Below are positions 7,711 through 16,122 of a stretch of DNA of 23,828 bases, one piece after another (position 1 is the first letter of the stretch; each line of letters opens with the position of its first letter). The stretch comes from Desulfobulbaceae bacterium. GTDB taxonomy: Bacteria > Desulfobacterota > Desulfobulbia > Desulfobulbales > Desulfurivibrionaceae. The stretch covers positions 1-23,828 of the forward strand of contig PWOG01000146.1 in the NCBI GenBank assembly GCA_003557565.1, read 5' to 3'. The translations under genes were made by a program, and so were the position numbers. A model generated the notes under the pieces. It saw only the letters and a program-made list of their open reading frames with translations. It did not search any database and had not been told where the DNA came from.

Positions 7711-8775
7711 TTATTGATAACCATGGGGATTTCTGGACTGCCAGCGCCAGGAGTCCAAACACATCTCATCAATACCCCTTTGCGCCTGCCAGCCCAGTTC
7801 CTGTTGTGCCAGAGCAGGGTCGGCGTAACACTGGGCAATGTCACCGGGGCGGCGGGCTGTGATTCGGCAGGGAATTTCACGACCCGATGCCCGAGCAAAG
7901 GCCCGGACTATCTCCATAACCGAATAACCCCGTCCGGTGCCCAGGTTGCAGGCAAAGACACCGGGATAAGTCCCGTTTCGCAGAGGACGGCGGGAGAGAT
8001 AATCCAGGGTGGCGAGATGCCCCCGGGCCAGGTCCACTACGTGGATATAATCCCGGACGCCGGTGCCGTCCGGGGTGGGATAATCGTTGCCGAATATCTG
8101 AAGCTCCGGCTGGTGCCCAATTGCCACCTGAGCTATGAAGGGCATCAGGTTGTTTGGTGTACCACGGGGATCCTCGCCGATCAGGCCGCTGGCGTGGGCG
8201 CCCACGGGGTTGAAATAGCGCAGCAGAGCAATATTCCAGGTGGGATCGGCAGTATGCAGGTCTCCCAGGATCTCTTCGATCATCAACTTGGCGCGACCGT
8301 AAGGATTGGTGGCGGAAAGGGGAAAATCTTCCTGAATGGGCATGGTCTCCGCCGCCCCGTAAACGGTGGCCGAAGAGCTGAAAACCATAACTTTGACTCC
8401 GGCATTGGCCATCACCCTCAGCAGGGTCAGGGTACCGCCAAGGTTGTTCTCGTAATAATGCAGGGGAATGGCCACCGATTCGCCCACCGCCTTCAAGCCG
8501 GCGAAATGAATCACCGCCCCGATGTCGTGTTCGGCGAAGATCCGCGCCAGGGAAGCCTCATCCCGGAGATCTGCCTGGTAGAACCAAGGCTGCTGACCGG
8601 TGATCGTTGCCACCCGATGCAAAGCCTCCCGATTGCTGTTGACCAGGCTGTCTACCACGACCGGCGTGTAGCCGGCAGTCAGTAACTCCACACAGGTATG
8701 ACTGCCGATGTAACCAGCCCCGCCGGTGACCAGCACGGTTTTAGACGATTTCCCACTCGCACGATGATTATGCAT
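7711..8775 (-). CDS. galE: UDP-glucose 4-epimerase
   Basis: The protein has 354 residues from the ATG at 8775. The NAD-binding TGGAGYIGSH, HFAGLKAVGES, SSSATVYG, YGRAK (catalytic Tyr and Lys), RYFNPVGAH and GVRDYIHVVDLA are all diagnostic of GalE. It interconverts UDP-glucose and UDP-galactose and so feeds galactose units to the polysaccharide. The N-terminus is about 13 residues longer than usual (MHNHRASGKSS before the Rossmann strand), and a GTG at 8805 would lengthen it further, so the start is uncertain. It is separated from the PilZ-like gene upstream by 200 bp that hold a plausible promoter. Confidence 0.95.
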   Translation of the reverse strand: MHNHRASGKSSKTVLVTGGAGYIGSHTCVELLTAGYTPVVVDSLVNSNREALHRVATITGQQPWFYQADLRDEASLARIFAEHDIGAVIHFAGLKAVGESVAIPLHYYENNLGGTLTLLRVMANAGVKVMVFSSSATVYGAAETMPIQEDFPLSATNPYGRAKLMIEEILGDLHTADPTWNIALLRYFNPVGAHASGLIGEDPRGTPNNLMPFIAQVAIGHQPELQIFGNDYPTPDGTGVRDYIHVVDLARGHLATLDYLSRRPLRNGTYPGVFACNLGTGRGYSVMEIVRAFARASGREIPCRITARRPGDIAQCYADPALAQQELGWQAQRGIDEMCLDSWRWQSRNPHGYQ

Positions 8776-8833
8776 CACCAAATGATCAACCCCACCTGTT
8801 TGCACGGCAATGATAAAAAAACAGCTTTTATTA

Positions 8834-8862
8834 ATGCTATATTAAGCAGTGCGGGGTGTCAA
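8834..8862 (-). promoter_or_regulatory. Candidate sigma-70 promoter for galE
   Basis: On the minus strand a consensus -35 TTGACA (8862-8857) is followed after 17 bp by TAGCAT (8839-8834); TATAGC overlaps it at 15-bp spacing. It lies 59 bp before the galE ATG in an otherwise gene-free stretch. This would allow galE and the genes beyond it to be expressed apart from the export block. Confidence 0.45.
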
Positions 8863-8975
8863 ACAAAGCCAATGGCATTTAAAGGATTTAAAGCGCCTGG
8901 GTATTCCCCGATCAGCAGGATAGTGTCCGGTTCGCTTTCCGGGATCCGGAACCAACTTAAAAAAAGATCGCTTTA

Positions 8976-9560
8976 TCAAGGATAAAACTCCTTATTTAAG
9001 TTCCGTAAACCGGAATCGTCCTCCAAAAGTTTCCCGACAATTCCGCTGGATGCTTTATCGACGAAACAAAGACCACACTGGTAATTGTCAGTCGATTTTA
9101 CCACCCTGTTCCATCGAACTTCGGCCTGGCCGATAAAGCCGGGGAGCAGTGAATCTTCTCCGAAGACAAAATAGGTTTTAGTCCCGCAGGACAGGGCAAC
9201 CCTGGTTTCAACCCGCATCCCCCCCAAGCCCAGCTCAATGGTCCATGACAAAAGATTAGCAGTATCCTTAGAATCCGCTCCGTCAACCGCCGGAAACAAG
9301 ACCAGCTCTATACGACGGGTAAAACGGGGGTAACTGCGGCGGCCTTGTTGCTGACTAAGCCCCCGTTCCCAGTTCAAATCCAACATCCTCTCACAGCCTC
9401 TAAGATGTTGCGGGCACTGATGCCAGCGCGCGGTAAGGCAGAATTGACTGACATGTTCCGGCAGTGGCACATAAAGCCCGCACACCGTCATCGTGCAGAT
9501 ATGTTCACATCGAGGACACCAGTAAGGGCATTCAGTGGTTACGGGTTGAGTTTCAGCCAT
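8976..9560 (-). CDS. PilZ-like domain protein with an N-terminal eight-cysteine region
   Basis: The protein has 194 residues from the ATG at 9560. An in-frame ATG at 9629 would add 23, and no strong ribosome site separates the two. Residues 11-56 hold eight Cys (11, 15, 18, 22, 27, 41, 49, 56), which suggests a bound metal or Fe-S cluster. The second half begins with an Arg-rich RRSYPRFTRR segment followed by beta-strand-like sequence (IELVLF, LSWTIELGLGGMRVET), the pattern of a PilZ c-di-GMP receptor. The usual D/NxSxxG is replaced by ELGLGG, so nucleotide binding may be weak or lost. It follows the sigma-54 activator and is probably co-transcribed with it, pointing to control of exopolysaccharide. 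The assignment is from pattern only. Confidence 0.65.
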   Translation of the reverse strand: MAETQPVTTECPYWCPRCEHICTMTVCGLYVPLPEHVSQFCLTARWHQCPQHLRGCERMLDLNWERGLSQQQGRRSYPRFTRRIELVLFPAVDGADSKDTANLLSWTIELGLGGMRVETRVALSCGTKTYFVFGEDSLLPGFIGQAEVRWNRVVKSTDNYQCGLCFVDKASSGIVGKLLEDDSGLRNLNKEFYP

Positions 9561-9647
9561 GCATACCACGCTCGGGTGAAATTTATACTGAAGCGGCTGG
9601 CAATTGCTTACAACACCCATACTGTGCATGCAAAAAATATACCCGAT

Positions 9648-11198
9648 TTACATTGAATTCCTGCCCCCATTCAGTTTATAACGCTTGAGCTTTTCGTAGA
9701 GAGTGGTTTTTCCCAACCCCAGAACACTGGCCACACTTTGCGGATTGCGTTCATAGCGATCCATGGCGGTGGCCAAAACCTTGGCCTCAAATTCGGCCAT
9801 GGTTTCCTTCAGGGGCTGTTCCAGCATCCTTTTTTCAATGTGGCTGCCCGCTGACACCGGATTATTGCTCGAGGGGCTGCTTTCAAAAGAGAGTTCTTTT
9901 TCGGTGATAACGTTGTCCCTGGCCAAAAGGATGGCACGCTTGATAACGTTTTCCAGCTCCCGAACATTGCCGGGCCAGTCATACTGCAGAAGACGATCAA
10001 TTATCCGGTTGGGCAGGTAGTCGATCTCTTTTTTGAAGGCGATCCGGTACTTCTTGACGAAATGGGTTATCAGGGGCAGGATATCCTCGCGACGCTCTCG
10101 CAGAGGGGGAAGATGGATATTGACCACATTGAGCCGGTAATAAAGATCACGCCGAATTTTTTTGGACTCCACCGCCTCCGCCAGATCGACATTGGTGGCG
10201 GCGATCACCCGCACATCAACCTTCTTGGTCTCGTTACCCCCCACCCGGACAATCTCGCCGTTTTGCAGCACGCGCAGCAGGGCTATTTGCATCCTGGGGC
10301 TTATGTCCCCGATTTCGTCCAGAAAAATGGTGCCATTGTCGACTATTTCGAATTTACCCTGACGGCGGGCGGTGTCCCCGGTAAACGCCCCTTTTTCATA
10401 CCCGAACAAATCGCTTTCCAGCAGGCTTTCTGAAACCGCGGCGCAGTTAAACTTATGGAACGGTTTGTCTTTACGGCTGCTGCGCCTGTGGATGATGTCC
10501 GCCACCAGTTCCTTGCCAGTGCCGGATTCACCGGTAATCAGAATGGTGGCCTCAGAATCGGCCACATGGTTGATCATTTCCCGCAGTTCGCGGAGCATCC
10601 TGGACTCCCCCACCATCTCGTCATCCTGCCGGCCGTAACGATCCAGCTCCCGCTTGAGTACGTTGACCTCCCGGCGCAGCTCCTGCCGCACCCGTTCACT
10701 TTCATTCAAGGCCTGAATCTTCTCCTCCAGGACCTTTTCAATATTGTTGTGGAACTTGGCCAGCTCTTTTTCCTGCCGTTTGCGCTCAGTGACGTCGCGC
10801 ATGACAATCATGACCAGCTGCTCGTCCTGATAGCCTTGAAACGCAACATAATTATACTCCACATAAACCCGGCCAATCCGGCGCTCAAAAAGGCCTTGGC
10901 AGACCTTGCCCGCCATTGACTGGGTAACCGGGCAATCTGCACACTGTTCCGGAGCGCAACCCAGGGCCTCTTGGCAGATATTGCCCTGCAGATTGCCGAA
11001 GGTCTCGATGGCGCTGGCATTCATGTATTCAATGCAGTAATCGCCCCGGACCAGGAAAACCATATCCGACATACTGTCAAACAGGGCGCTCCGGTTTTTT
11101 CGCAAACGCTCCACTTCCTTGTGATCTATACGGATCTCCGCCCGGGGTGGCCCCGTTTCAAGGAAATTATTCATTTTTGGGTTGACCCCTCTGCTCAT
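9648..11198 (-). CDS. Sigma-54 dependent transcriptional activator with PAS sensor
   Basis: The protein has 516 residues. A PAS-like sensor (about 35-140) holds Cys 55, 75, 81, 86, 89 and 100. A coiled-coil linker follows (about 140-185). The AAA+ domain has GESGTGKE (Walker A), GTIFLDEIGD (Walker B), LYYRLNVV and the WPGNVREL segment. A Fis-type helix-turn-helix ends the protein (NPQSVASVLGLGKTTLYEKL). The sigma-54 contact loop reads GAFTGD instead of the consensus GAFTGA. There is no receiver domain, so it probably senses a ligand or redox state directly. The gene starts 7 bp after the autokinase stop. A start at 11174 is also possible. It is likely to control this polysaccharide locus; I see no clear -24/-12 promoter in the window. 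Confidence 0.93.
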   Translation of the reverse strand: MSRGVNPKMNNFLETGPPRAEIRIDHKEVERLRKNRSALFDSMSDMVFLVRGDYCIEYMNASAIETFGNLQGNICQEALGCAPEQCADCPVTQSMAGKVCQGLFERRIGRVYVEYNYVAFQGYQDEQLVMIVMRDVTERKRQEKELAKFHNNIEKVLEEKIQALNESERVRQELRREVNVLKRELDRYGRQDDEMVGESRMLRELREMINHVADSEATILITGESGTGKELVADIIHRRSSRKDKPFHKFNCAAVSESLLESDLFGYEKGAFTGDTARRQGKFEIVDNGTIFLDEIGDISPRMQIALLRVLQNGEIVRVGGNETKKVDVRVIAATNVDLAEAVESKKIRRDLYYRLNVVNIHLPPLRERREDILPLITHFVKKYRIAFKKEIDYLPNRIIDRLLQYDWPGNVRELENVIKRAILLARDNVITEKELSFESSPSSNNPVSAGSHIEKRMLEQPLKETMAEFEAKVLATAMDRYERNPQSVASVLGLGKTTLYEKLKRYKLNGGRNSM

Positions 11199-11205
11199 CT
11201 TCTAA

Positions 11206-12195
11206 TCACCTGGTTTCAGCAGTGTATGACGAGTAGTGATAGGCCCCCCCATAGGAACCATACAGACTCCGTTCCAGGAGGTTGCTTTCATAAGCATTGA
11301 AAACCACGCCAACAATCTTTTCCGGCCCGATGTTGTTTACAAACCTGGCTACCGCTTCCCGACGTGATCGGCCCTCCCGCACTACCAGCACCACCCCGTC
11401 CACCAGCCTGGCCAGTATGGCGGTCTCCGCCGCCTGCTGGAGGGGCGGGCTATCCAGCAGGATATAGCGATCCGCATAACGCTCCTTGGCCTCTCTGATC
11501 ATGGCTACCAGCTCTTCCGAGCCCAGCAGTTCCGCCGGGTTGGTCGGCGGAGGGCCGGCAGGAACCAGGGAAAGCTTGCCCAGACCGGTTTTGCGTATCA
11601 CCCCCCCCAGCTCCATCCCGCTGCCCAGATGATCGGCCAGCCCTTGCTCATTGTCCTGGCCAAACAGGGTGGCCAGAAAGGGGCGGCGCAGGTCACAATC
11701 AATCATCAGAACGTGTTCCTTTACTCCTTGGGCCAGAGCCACCCCCAGCCCGCCGCAGACAAAGGTTTTACCTTCCTGGGGCAACACACTGGTCACCAGA
11801 ATGGTCCGGGGGGGGGTGCCACCGTTTGGGGGATGGAGAATATGGGTGCGCAGGCGGCGAAACTCCTCGCTCACCGCCGAAGCGGTACCAAATGCGGTCA
11901 CCAGCCGTTCATCCCAGCCTCTGGCGGTATTATCCAAGGGGGCGGCCGCTTCATTACGGGCAACGAAGGAAGCCGGCACGGTTTTATGGGGGAGAGGTGC
12001 TCCCTTATTTTCTTGCCGGGGGACGGTTACCGGCCTAGTTGTCGACTCAGCGGTTTGAGACCTGGCCGAAGCCACGGGGCGTTTCAACTCAGGCCCGGAA
12101 GCAGCAGAAACGGATCCCACCTTCTCTTCTTGCTGGGCGACCTCATTTACGACATTGGATTGCGCCTTATTCAAGGCCTTAAAAACTTTTCCCAC
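11206..12195 (-). CDS. CpsD/CapB-type tyrosine autokinase of the exopolysaccharide system
   Basis: The protein has 329 residues from a GTG at 12195, preceded by AGGTG. Starting here avoids overlap with the ATPase gene and gives the usual N-terminus GKVFKALNKA. A flexible, Pro/Ala-rich stretch follows. The BY-kinase domain has a Walker A variant (PQEGKT, about 139-144), Walker A' (VLMIDCDLRRP) and Walker B (YILLDSPP). The C-terminus has a Tyr cluster (YESNLLERSLYGSYGGAYHY), the usual autophosphorylation site. Such kinases cycle between phosphorylation states to drive chain-length control together with the separate Wzz-type protein at 13247-14782. The layout matches the tyrosine kinase of XrtA/PEP-CTERM exopolysaccharide loci. 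Confidence 0.92.
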   Translation of the reverse strand: MGKVFKALNKAQSNVVNEVAQQEEKVGSVSAASGPELKRPVASARSQTAESTTRPVTVPRQENKGAPLPHKTVPASFVARNEAAAPLDNTARGWDERLVTAFGTASAVSEEFRRLRTHILHPPNGGTPPRTILVTSVLPQEGKTFVCGGLGVALAQGVKEHVLMIDCDLRRPFLATLFGQDNEQGLADHLGSGMELGGVIRKTGLGKLSLVPAGPPPTNPAELLGSEELVAMIREAKERYADRYILLDSPPLQQAAETAILARLVDGVVLVVREGRSRREAVARFVNNIGPEKIVGVVFNAYESNLLERSLYGSYGGAYHYSSYTAETR

Positions 12196-12229
12196 GAGAA
12201 CACCTTTGTGTTTTGTTAAACGCCGGCGA

Positions 12230-13237
12230 TTAGATAAAAGGCCATGAATAAAACAACCGGCGCACAAATTGAGCGATATCCCCTTGTTGCATGGACCAAC
12301 CGTTCAACCATACCCAGACACCGCCATAGGCCAGCAGCAACGCTATCCCGGCGGCAACAATTGCCCCGGCACGCTGCCTGAAGATGTGCCCGAAACCAGG
12401 CCGGGACGGCAGCGGCAGCAGCTCGACCTCCCCCGGGATATGCAGCTCCCGCACACACTCCCGGATCGTTGCCTCGTCAATAACGGGCCGACTTTCGGCA
12501 AAACCGGTGAGCAGTGCCTGATCACATAATATATTGATCAGCCTCGGCACTCCGCCGGTGGCTTTGTGAATCAACTTCAGGGCCGGAGTAGTGAACAGAT
12601 CGAAACGCTGCGCCCCGGCCTGACGCAGTCGAAAGCTTATGTAGCCCGCCGTGGCGTCATGGTCGAAGGCCTCGAGGTGGAAACGGATGGCGATGCGCTG
12701 ACGCAGAGGCAAAAGGCGCGGATCACTCAGTCGCTGATTCAGCTCCGGCTGCCCCACCAGGAAAACACTCAGGATACCGCTGGCGGCGTCCTGCTGGTTT
12801 GAAAGCAGGCGAATCTCCTCCAGCAGGTCCACCGGCAGAACATGGGCTTCATCAATGATCAGCAGCACCCTTTCCTGGCGTTTTCCGCATTGGCCGAGAA
12901 AAGCGGCAAAATTACGAAGAAACCTCGCCTTGTTGCCGTCATAGGCGGGAAAAGAGAATCCGGCCGACACGGCGTCATAAAAGTCGTTAGTCGTCAGCGT
13001 GGGATTGCTGATCAGGCAGTAACGGACCCGAGAGCCGAGCGATTTAAGCAGCAGCTGCAACAGGGTGGTCTTGCCGGTACCCACGTCGCCGGTGAGCAAA
13101 AGAAAGCCCTTGCGCTCAATCACCCCGTAACGCAGGATGGCCAGCGCCTCCTGGTGAGAATCACTCATGAACACCACCTCCGGATTGGGGGAGATGTCAA
13201 AGGGACTCCTTTTCAGACCATAGTATGATAGATACAT
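12230..13237 (-). CDS. ExeA/GspA-like AAA ATPase of XrtA-type exopolysaccharide locus
   Basis: The protein has 335 residues. It begins MYLSYYGLKRSPFDISPNP, the hallmark of the ExeA-like family. GDVGTGKTT (residues 50-58) is Walker A and VLLIIDEAH is Walker B. SNQQDAASGILSVFLVGQPEL and GGVPRLINILCD are further conserved blocks. A hydrophobic segment near residues 284-303 predicts one membrane span, with the ATPase in the cytoplasm. It starts 9 bp after the chain-length gene and is followed by the autokinase, the order found in PEP-CTERM-associated exopolysaccharide operons. Its exact role there is not known; it may power assembly or secretion. Confidence 0.9.
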   Translation of the reverse strand: MYLSYYGLKRSPFDISPNPEVVFMSDSHQEALAILRYGVIERKGFLLLTGDVGTGKTTLLQLLLKSLGSRVRYCLISNPTLTTNDFYDAVSAGFSFPAYDGNKARFLRNFAAFLGQCGKRQERVLLIIDEAHVLPVDLLEEIRLLSNQQDAASGILSVFLVGQPELNQRLSDPRLLPLRQRIAIRFHLEAFDHDATAGYISFRLRQAGAQRFDLFTTPALKLIHKATGGVPRLINILCDQALLTGFAESRPVIDEATIRECVRELHIPGEVELLPLPSRPGFGHIFRQRAGAIVAAGIALLLAYGGVWVWLNGWSMQQGDIAQFVRRLFYSWPFI

Positions 13238-13246
13238 GCAACGCGC

Positions 13247-14782
13247 CTATATAACGATCTCGCCCTGTATCCAGAGCATCAGTATTGCGCCGACCAGGAC
13301 CGCATAAGCGCTGCCCAGGCCAAAAATCATGACTATATTGCCCAACCGCTTCCGGCGTTTCTCCCTGGCCGTGGAAATAGCGGGAATGGCGCAAGTGACA
13401 GGCAACCCCAGTTCGACCTCCAGGTCGTCGACATTCTTGAAAGAAGTGTCCAGGTGCTCCCTGGCGTAGCCCAACCCCAGCCCCAAGCCCAAGCTAAGCG
13501 CCACGGCCATAAACATTATTTTCTTAAAATTCGGGCTGAATGGTGTGCTCGGCAAATGGGCCGATTCAATGATCCGGAACTGACTGCCCCGTTGCCGATG
13601 TTCCAGCATTTCCTCGGAGTCGGCCTGCAGGCTGCGACTCACCAGCGCCTCGTAATGCTGCTTCAACTGGCTGTAATCCCGGGTCAGGGCCGCCCATTCC
13701 GCTTCCCGTACCGGAGCGGCTTCTACCCACTGCTGCACCTGTTCAATACGCTGGCGCACCTTGTCCTGTTCCTCGTTGAGGCGGGATATGCTGTTATCCG
13801 TTTCATTGAGCTGCAGTTCCAATTGGGCAAGCTGGTTATCCCGGGCCGGATAATTGCCCTCCCTGTCTGATTCGCCACCACCGACAACATATTCCGTTTG
13901 CAAGGAGGAAATCCGGCTTTGCAGACGCCTGACATCGGGGTGATTGTCGGTGTAACGGCTTCGCAGCTCATCCAGTCGGCTTGCCAGCCGATCCAGTTCG
14001 GTCAACGCCCCTCCGCCACCTCCGGCAGTACCCTGGCCGTCGGCCTGCCGAGCCAGAAAATCCTGGCGCATATTGATCTGTTCCTGGATCATGAGCCTGG
14101 TTCGCTTCAGATCCTGAAGGTTATTCTGGATATTCTGATACTGGGTCTGCAGCGTGTTAAGCTGGGCCATGTTGACGTTTTGCCGCTCGGGCATTTGGTT
14201 GTAATGCTTCAACTTGTAATCACGCATTCTCTCTTCCTGCTCATCCATGGCTTCCTTGGCAATGGCCAGTTCATCCCGGATGTAGGCCGAAGCCTCGGTA
14301 ACCCGCTGTTCCCGGAAGCGGATATTCTCTTCCAGGAATCTGGCGGCCAGGGCATTGGCAACCCTCATTACCTGATTTGGATCATCGCCTTTGAAAGACA
14401 CCCGAAAAGCATCCGTCCCCTGCTCGGAAGTGATGTCGATATGCTCGCGCATGGTTGCCGCCACATCAAAAACCGGCTGCTGTTCCCGGCGATCGGCATA
14501 AAGCTCAAGAGTTTCGATCATTTCCTGCAGACTGGACAGACTGGTTACCTGCTGGGCCACGGTGTTGATCATTTCCTGCGGGCGGGCATCGATGCCGGCA
14601 GTCCTGGCGGGATTGGCCTGCTGCTGGTATACGATCAGGGCGGAAGCCTGGTAAACCTGGGGACTTTTCAGGTACCAACCCAAGCCAACCGCCAGACCGC
14701 AGAGCAGAAAAAACAGAATGATCAGATGATTGCGGGAGACAAAGTTGATGGTTTTGGTCACCTGCTGTTGTTGTTCGCTCAT
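13247..14782 (-). CDS. Wzz-type polysaccharide chain-length determinant (EpsF-like)
   Basis: The protein has 511 residues from the ATG at 14782, with GAGAGTGG upstream. The N-terminus is short and cytoplasmic, then a membrane span (about 24-43, LIILFFLLCGLAVGLGWYL). A long, Gln/Arg/Glu-rich coiled-coil periplasmic domain (about 150-395) carries a Gly-rich interruption (GTAGGGGG). A second span (MFMAVALSLGLGLGLGY) is followed by a cytoplasmic piece (EHLDTSFKNVDDLE) and a last hydrophobic helix. It lacks a fused kinase; the kinase is the separate gene at 11206. It should set polymer length in the inner membrane. Its start region overlaps the end of the barrel gene by frames, suggesting coupling. 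Confidence 0.93.
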   Translation of the reverse strand: MSEQQQQVTKTINFVSRNHLIILFFLLCGLAVGLGWYLKSPQVYQASALIVYQQQANPARTAGIDARPQEMINTVAQQVTSLSSLQEMIETLELYADRREQQPVFDVAATMREHIDITSEQGTDAFRVSFKGDDPNQVMRVANALAARFLEENIRFREQRVTEASAYIRDELAIAKEAMDEQEERMRDYKLKHYNQMPERQNVNMAQLNTLQTQYQNIQNNLQDLKRTRLMIQEQINMRQDFLARQADGQGTAGGGGGALTELDRLASRLDELRSRYTDNHPDVRRLQSRISSLQTEYVVGGGESDREGNYPARDNQLAQLELQLNETDNSISRLNEEQDKVRQRIEQVQQWVEAAPVREAEWAALTRDYSQLKQHYEALVSRSLQADSEEMLEHRQRGSQFRIIESAHLPSTPFSPNFKKIMFMAVALSLGLGLGLGYAREHLDTSFKNVDDLEVELGLPVTCAIPAISTAREKRRKRLGNIVMIFGLGSAYAVLVGAILMLWIQGEIVI

Positions 14783-14793
14783 AATTTCCACTC

Positions 14794-16101
14794 TCACCAT
14801 TTAAAAAAATCACGGACGAAGCTGAGTTCCAGGTACACCCGATGGTCTTCGTAACCATCGCCATCCCGAACATCCAGCTCACGAAAACGATAACGGGTTG
14901 ACAGTTCATAACCCTGGCCCAAAATGTAGGCCAGACCACAACCGGCGTCATATATTCGCTCCCGATTGGCCACGGGCCGGTCAATAAAATCATTTTGCCG
15001 CCAGGACAACCTCACATCGCCCCGAAGCCGTTCCAGCAACTGCCGGTTGCCGGAAATCCTCACTTGCCGGAAACGGGAAAGATCACCCTCATCACCACCG
15101 GTAAACTGCATTTCTTCAACACCGGCACTACCGCCGAGAGAGATCGAGCCCCGCTGAAATTCCCGAGTCAATTCGGCCGAACCAGCCAGGAAATCACTAT
15201 CTTCCCTGTTTGCTCGCTTGACCCTGGTACCGCCCACGGTCACGGCCATGGTGGTATGGGGATCCAGGTGCCGGGTCCAGTTGCCGTTTGCGCTGTGCAG
15301 GCGATAGTCCGGGGTTTCTCCCCGGTAGTCGGTCTGGTTGTAACCGTAACTGACCGAGAACTGGCTTTGATGGGAGTGCTGATAAATCATGCGCAGGTCA
15401 GCGGCGTGGGTTTCCAGGTCGTCTCCCTGATCGAAATCACCGCGGATATAGCCATAACCCACTTCCGTTGCCCATCTTTTGCTAAGTTGATAGCCCACCG
15501 TAACGTTGGGATGATGGCGAATATAATCGTCCCGGGTCCCGGCTTTGTTCCTGAGTATCCTGTTGTCGTATCCCAAATTCAGGGTTCCATGGCGGGAGAA
15601 CTGGTAATCGCTGTGCACAGAGAAGACATTGAGCCGGAAGCGTTCCCTCTCCCGCCTTGGTGAAAGTTCCGGATCCACATCGGGGATGGGGTCACCGGCA
15701 AAATCGGAATCGTCGGAGAGATAAAACCGGTTCATGATTCCGGCCTGCCAGCGGGGAGAAAACTCGGCGTCTCCCTGGAGCAGCAGGTTGTGTTCCAGCG
15801 ATTCCCCGCCGGTGGTATGGTTGTGCCTGAACCCCAGATTGTAGCCAAGCTGAAATTGATTTTTCGGCGCACGGGAACGGTAAAGAAACCCCGGAGCCAG
15901 TACCGTGTACCAGCTCGAGCGACGATCGGTGGCGGTGAGGTGAATATTGGAATCATACTCCTGCCGCAAACCAAAGCTGCCGCTCAAAATATTTTCCCGG
16001 CTCCAGGCAGGCTCAGGGCCGACTGCCAACAGCACCGGCAGGGCCAGGAATAAAATTCCCCGATAATAATTCCAGCGTATACGCTCTTCTTTGTTCACCA
16101 T
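14794..16101 (-). CDS. Outer-membrane beta-barrel protein of the exopolysaccharide export locus
   Basis: The protein has 435 residues from the ATG at 16101 (AAGGTG upstream). A signal peptide with a hydrophobic core (ILFLALPVLLAVG) ends near AWS. The rest alternates polar and aromatic residues in short strands (FGLRQEYDSNIHLT, QLGYNLGFRH, FSVSYGYNQTDY) and closes with an aromatic residue pattern (VYLELSFVRDFFKW), as expected for a barrel. It resembles the PEP-CTERM-system associated outer-membrane family, with the early EYDSNI segment typical of that group. It may be the outer-membrane channel or scaffold that works with the Wza-type protein encoded just upstream. It has no recognizable enzymatic motif. 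Confidence 0.82.
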   Translation of the reverse strand: MVNKEERIRWNYYRGILFLALPVLLAVGPEPAWSRENILSGSFGLRQEYDSNIHLTATDRRSSWYTVLAPGFLYRSRAPKNQFQLGYNLGFRHNHTTGGESLEHNLLLQGDAEFSPRWQAGIMNRFYLSDDSDFAGDPIPDVDPELSPRRERERFRLNVFSVHSDYQFSRHGTLNLGYDNRILRNKAGTRDDYIRHHPNVTVGYQLSKRWATEVGYGYIRGDFDQGDDLETHAADLRMIYQHSHQSQFSVSYGYNQTDYRGETPDYRLHSANGNWTRHLDPHTTMAVTVGGTRVKRANREDSDFLAGSAELTREFQRGSISLGGSAGVEEMQFTGGDEGDLSRFRQVRISGNRQLLERLRGDVRLSWRQNDFIDRPVANRERIYDAGCGLAYILGQGYELSTRYRFRELDVRDGDGYEDHRVYLELSFVRDFFKW

Positions 16102-16122
16102 TGTCAATTCACCTTTATTATT

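Noticed and set aside
7714..8685. A 323-codon open frame on the plus strand opposite galE
   Set aside because: GalE on the minus strand has full diagnostic motifs; the antisense product has no recognizable family features.
8937..8951. TTCCGG-GAT-CCGGAA hairpin after the PilZ-like gene as a terminator
   Set aside because: GC-rich stem but no following U-run in the direction of transcription; could be chance.
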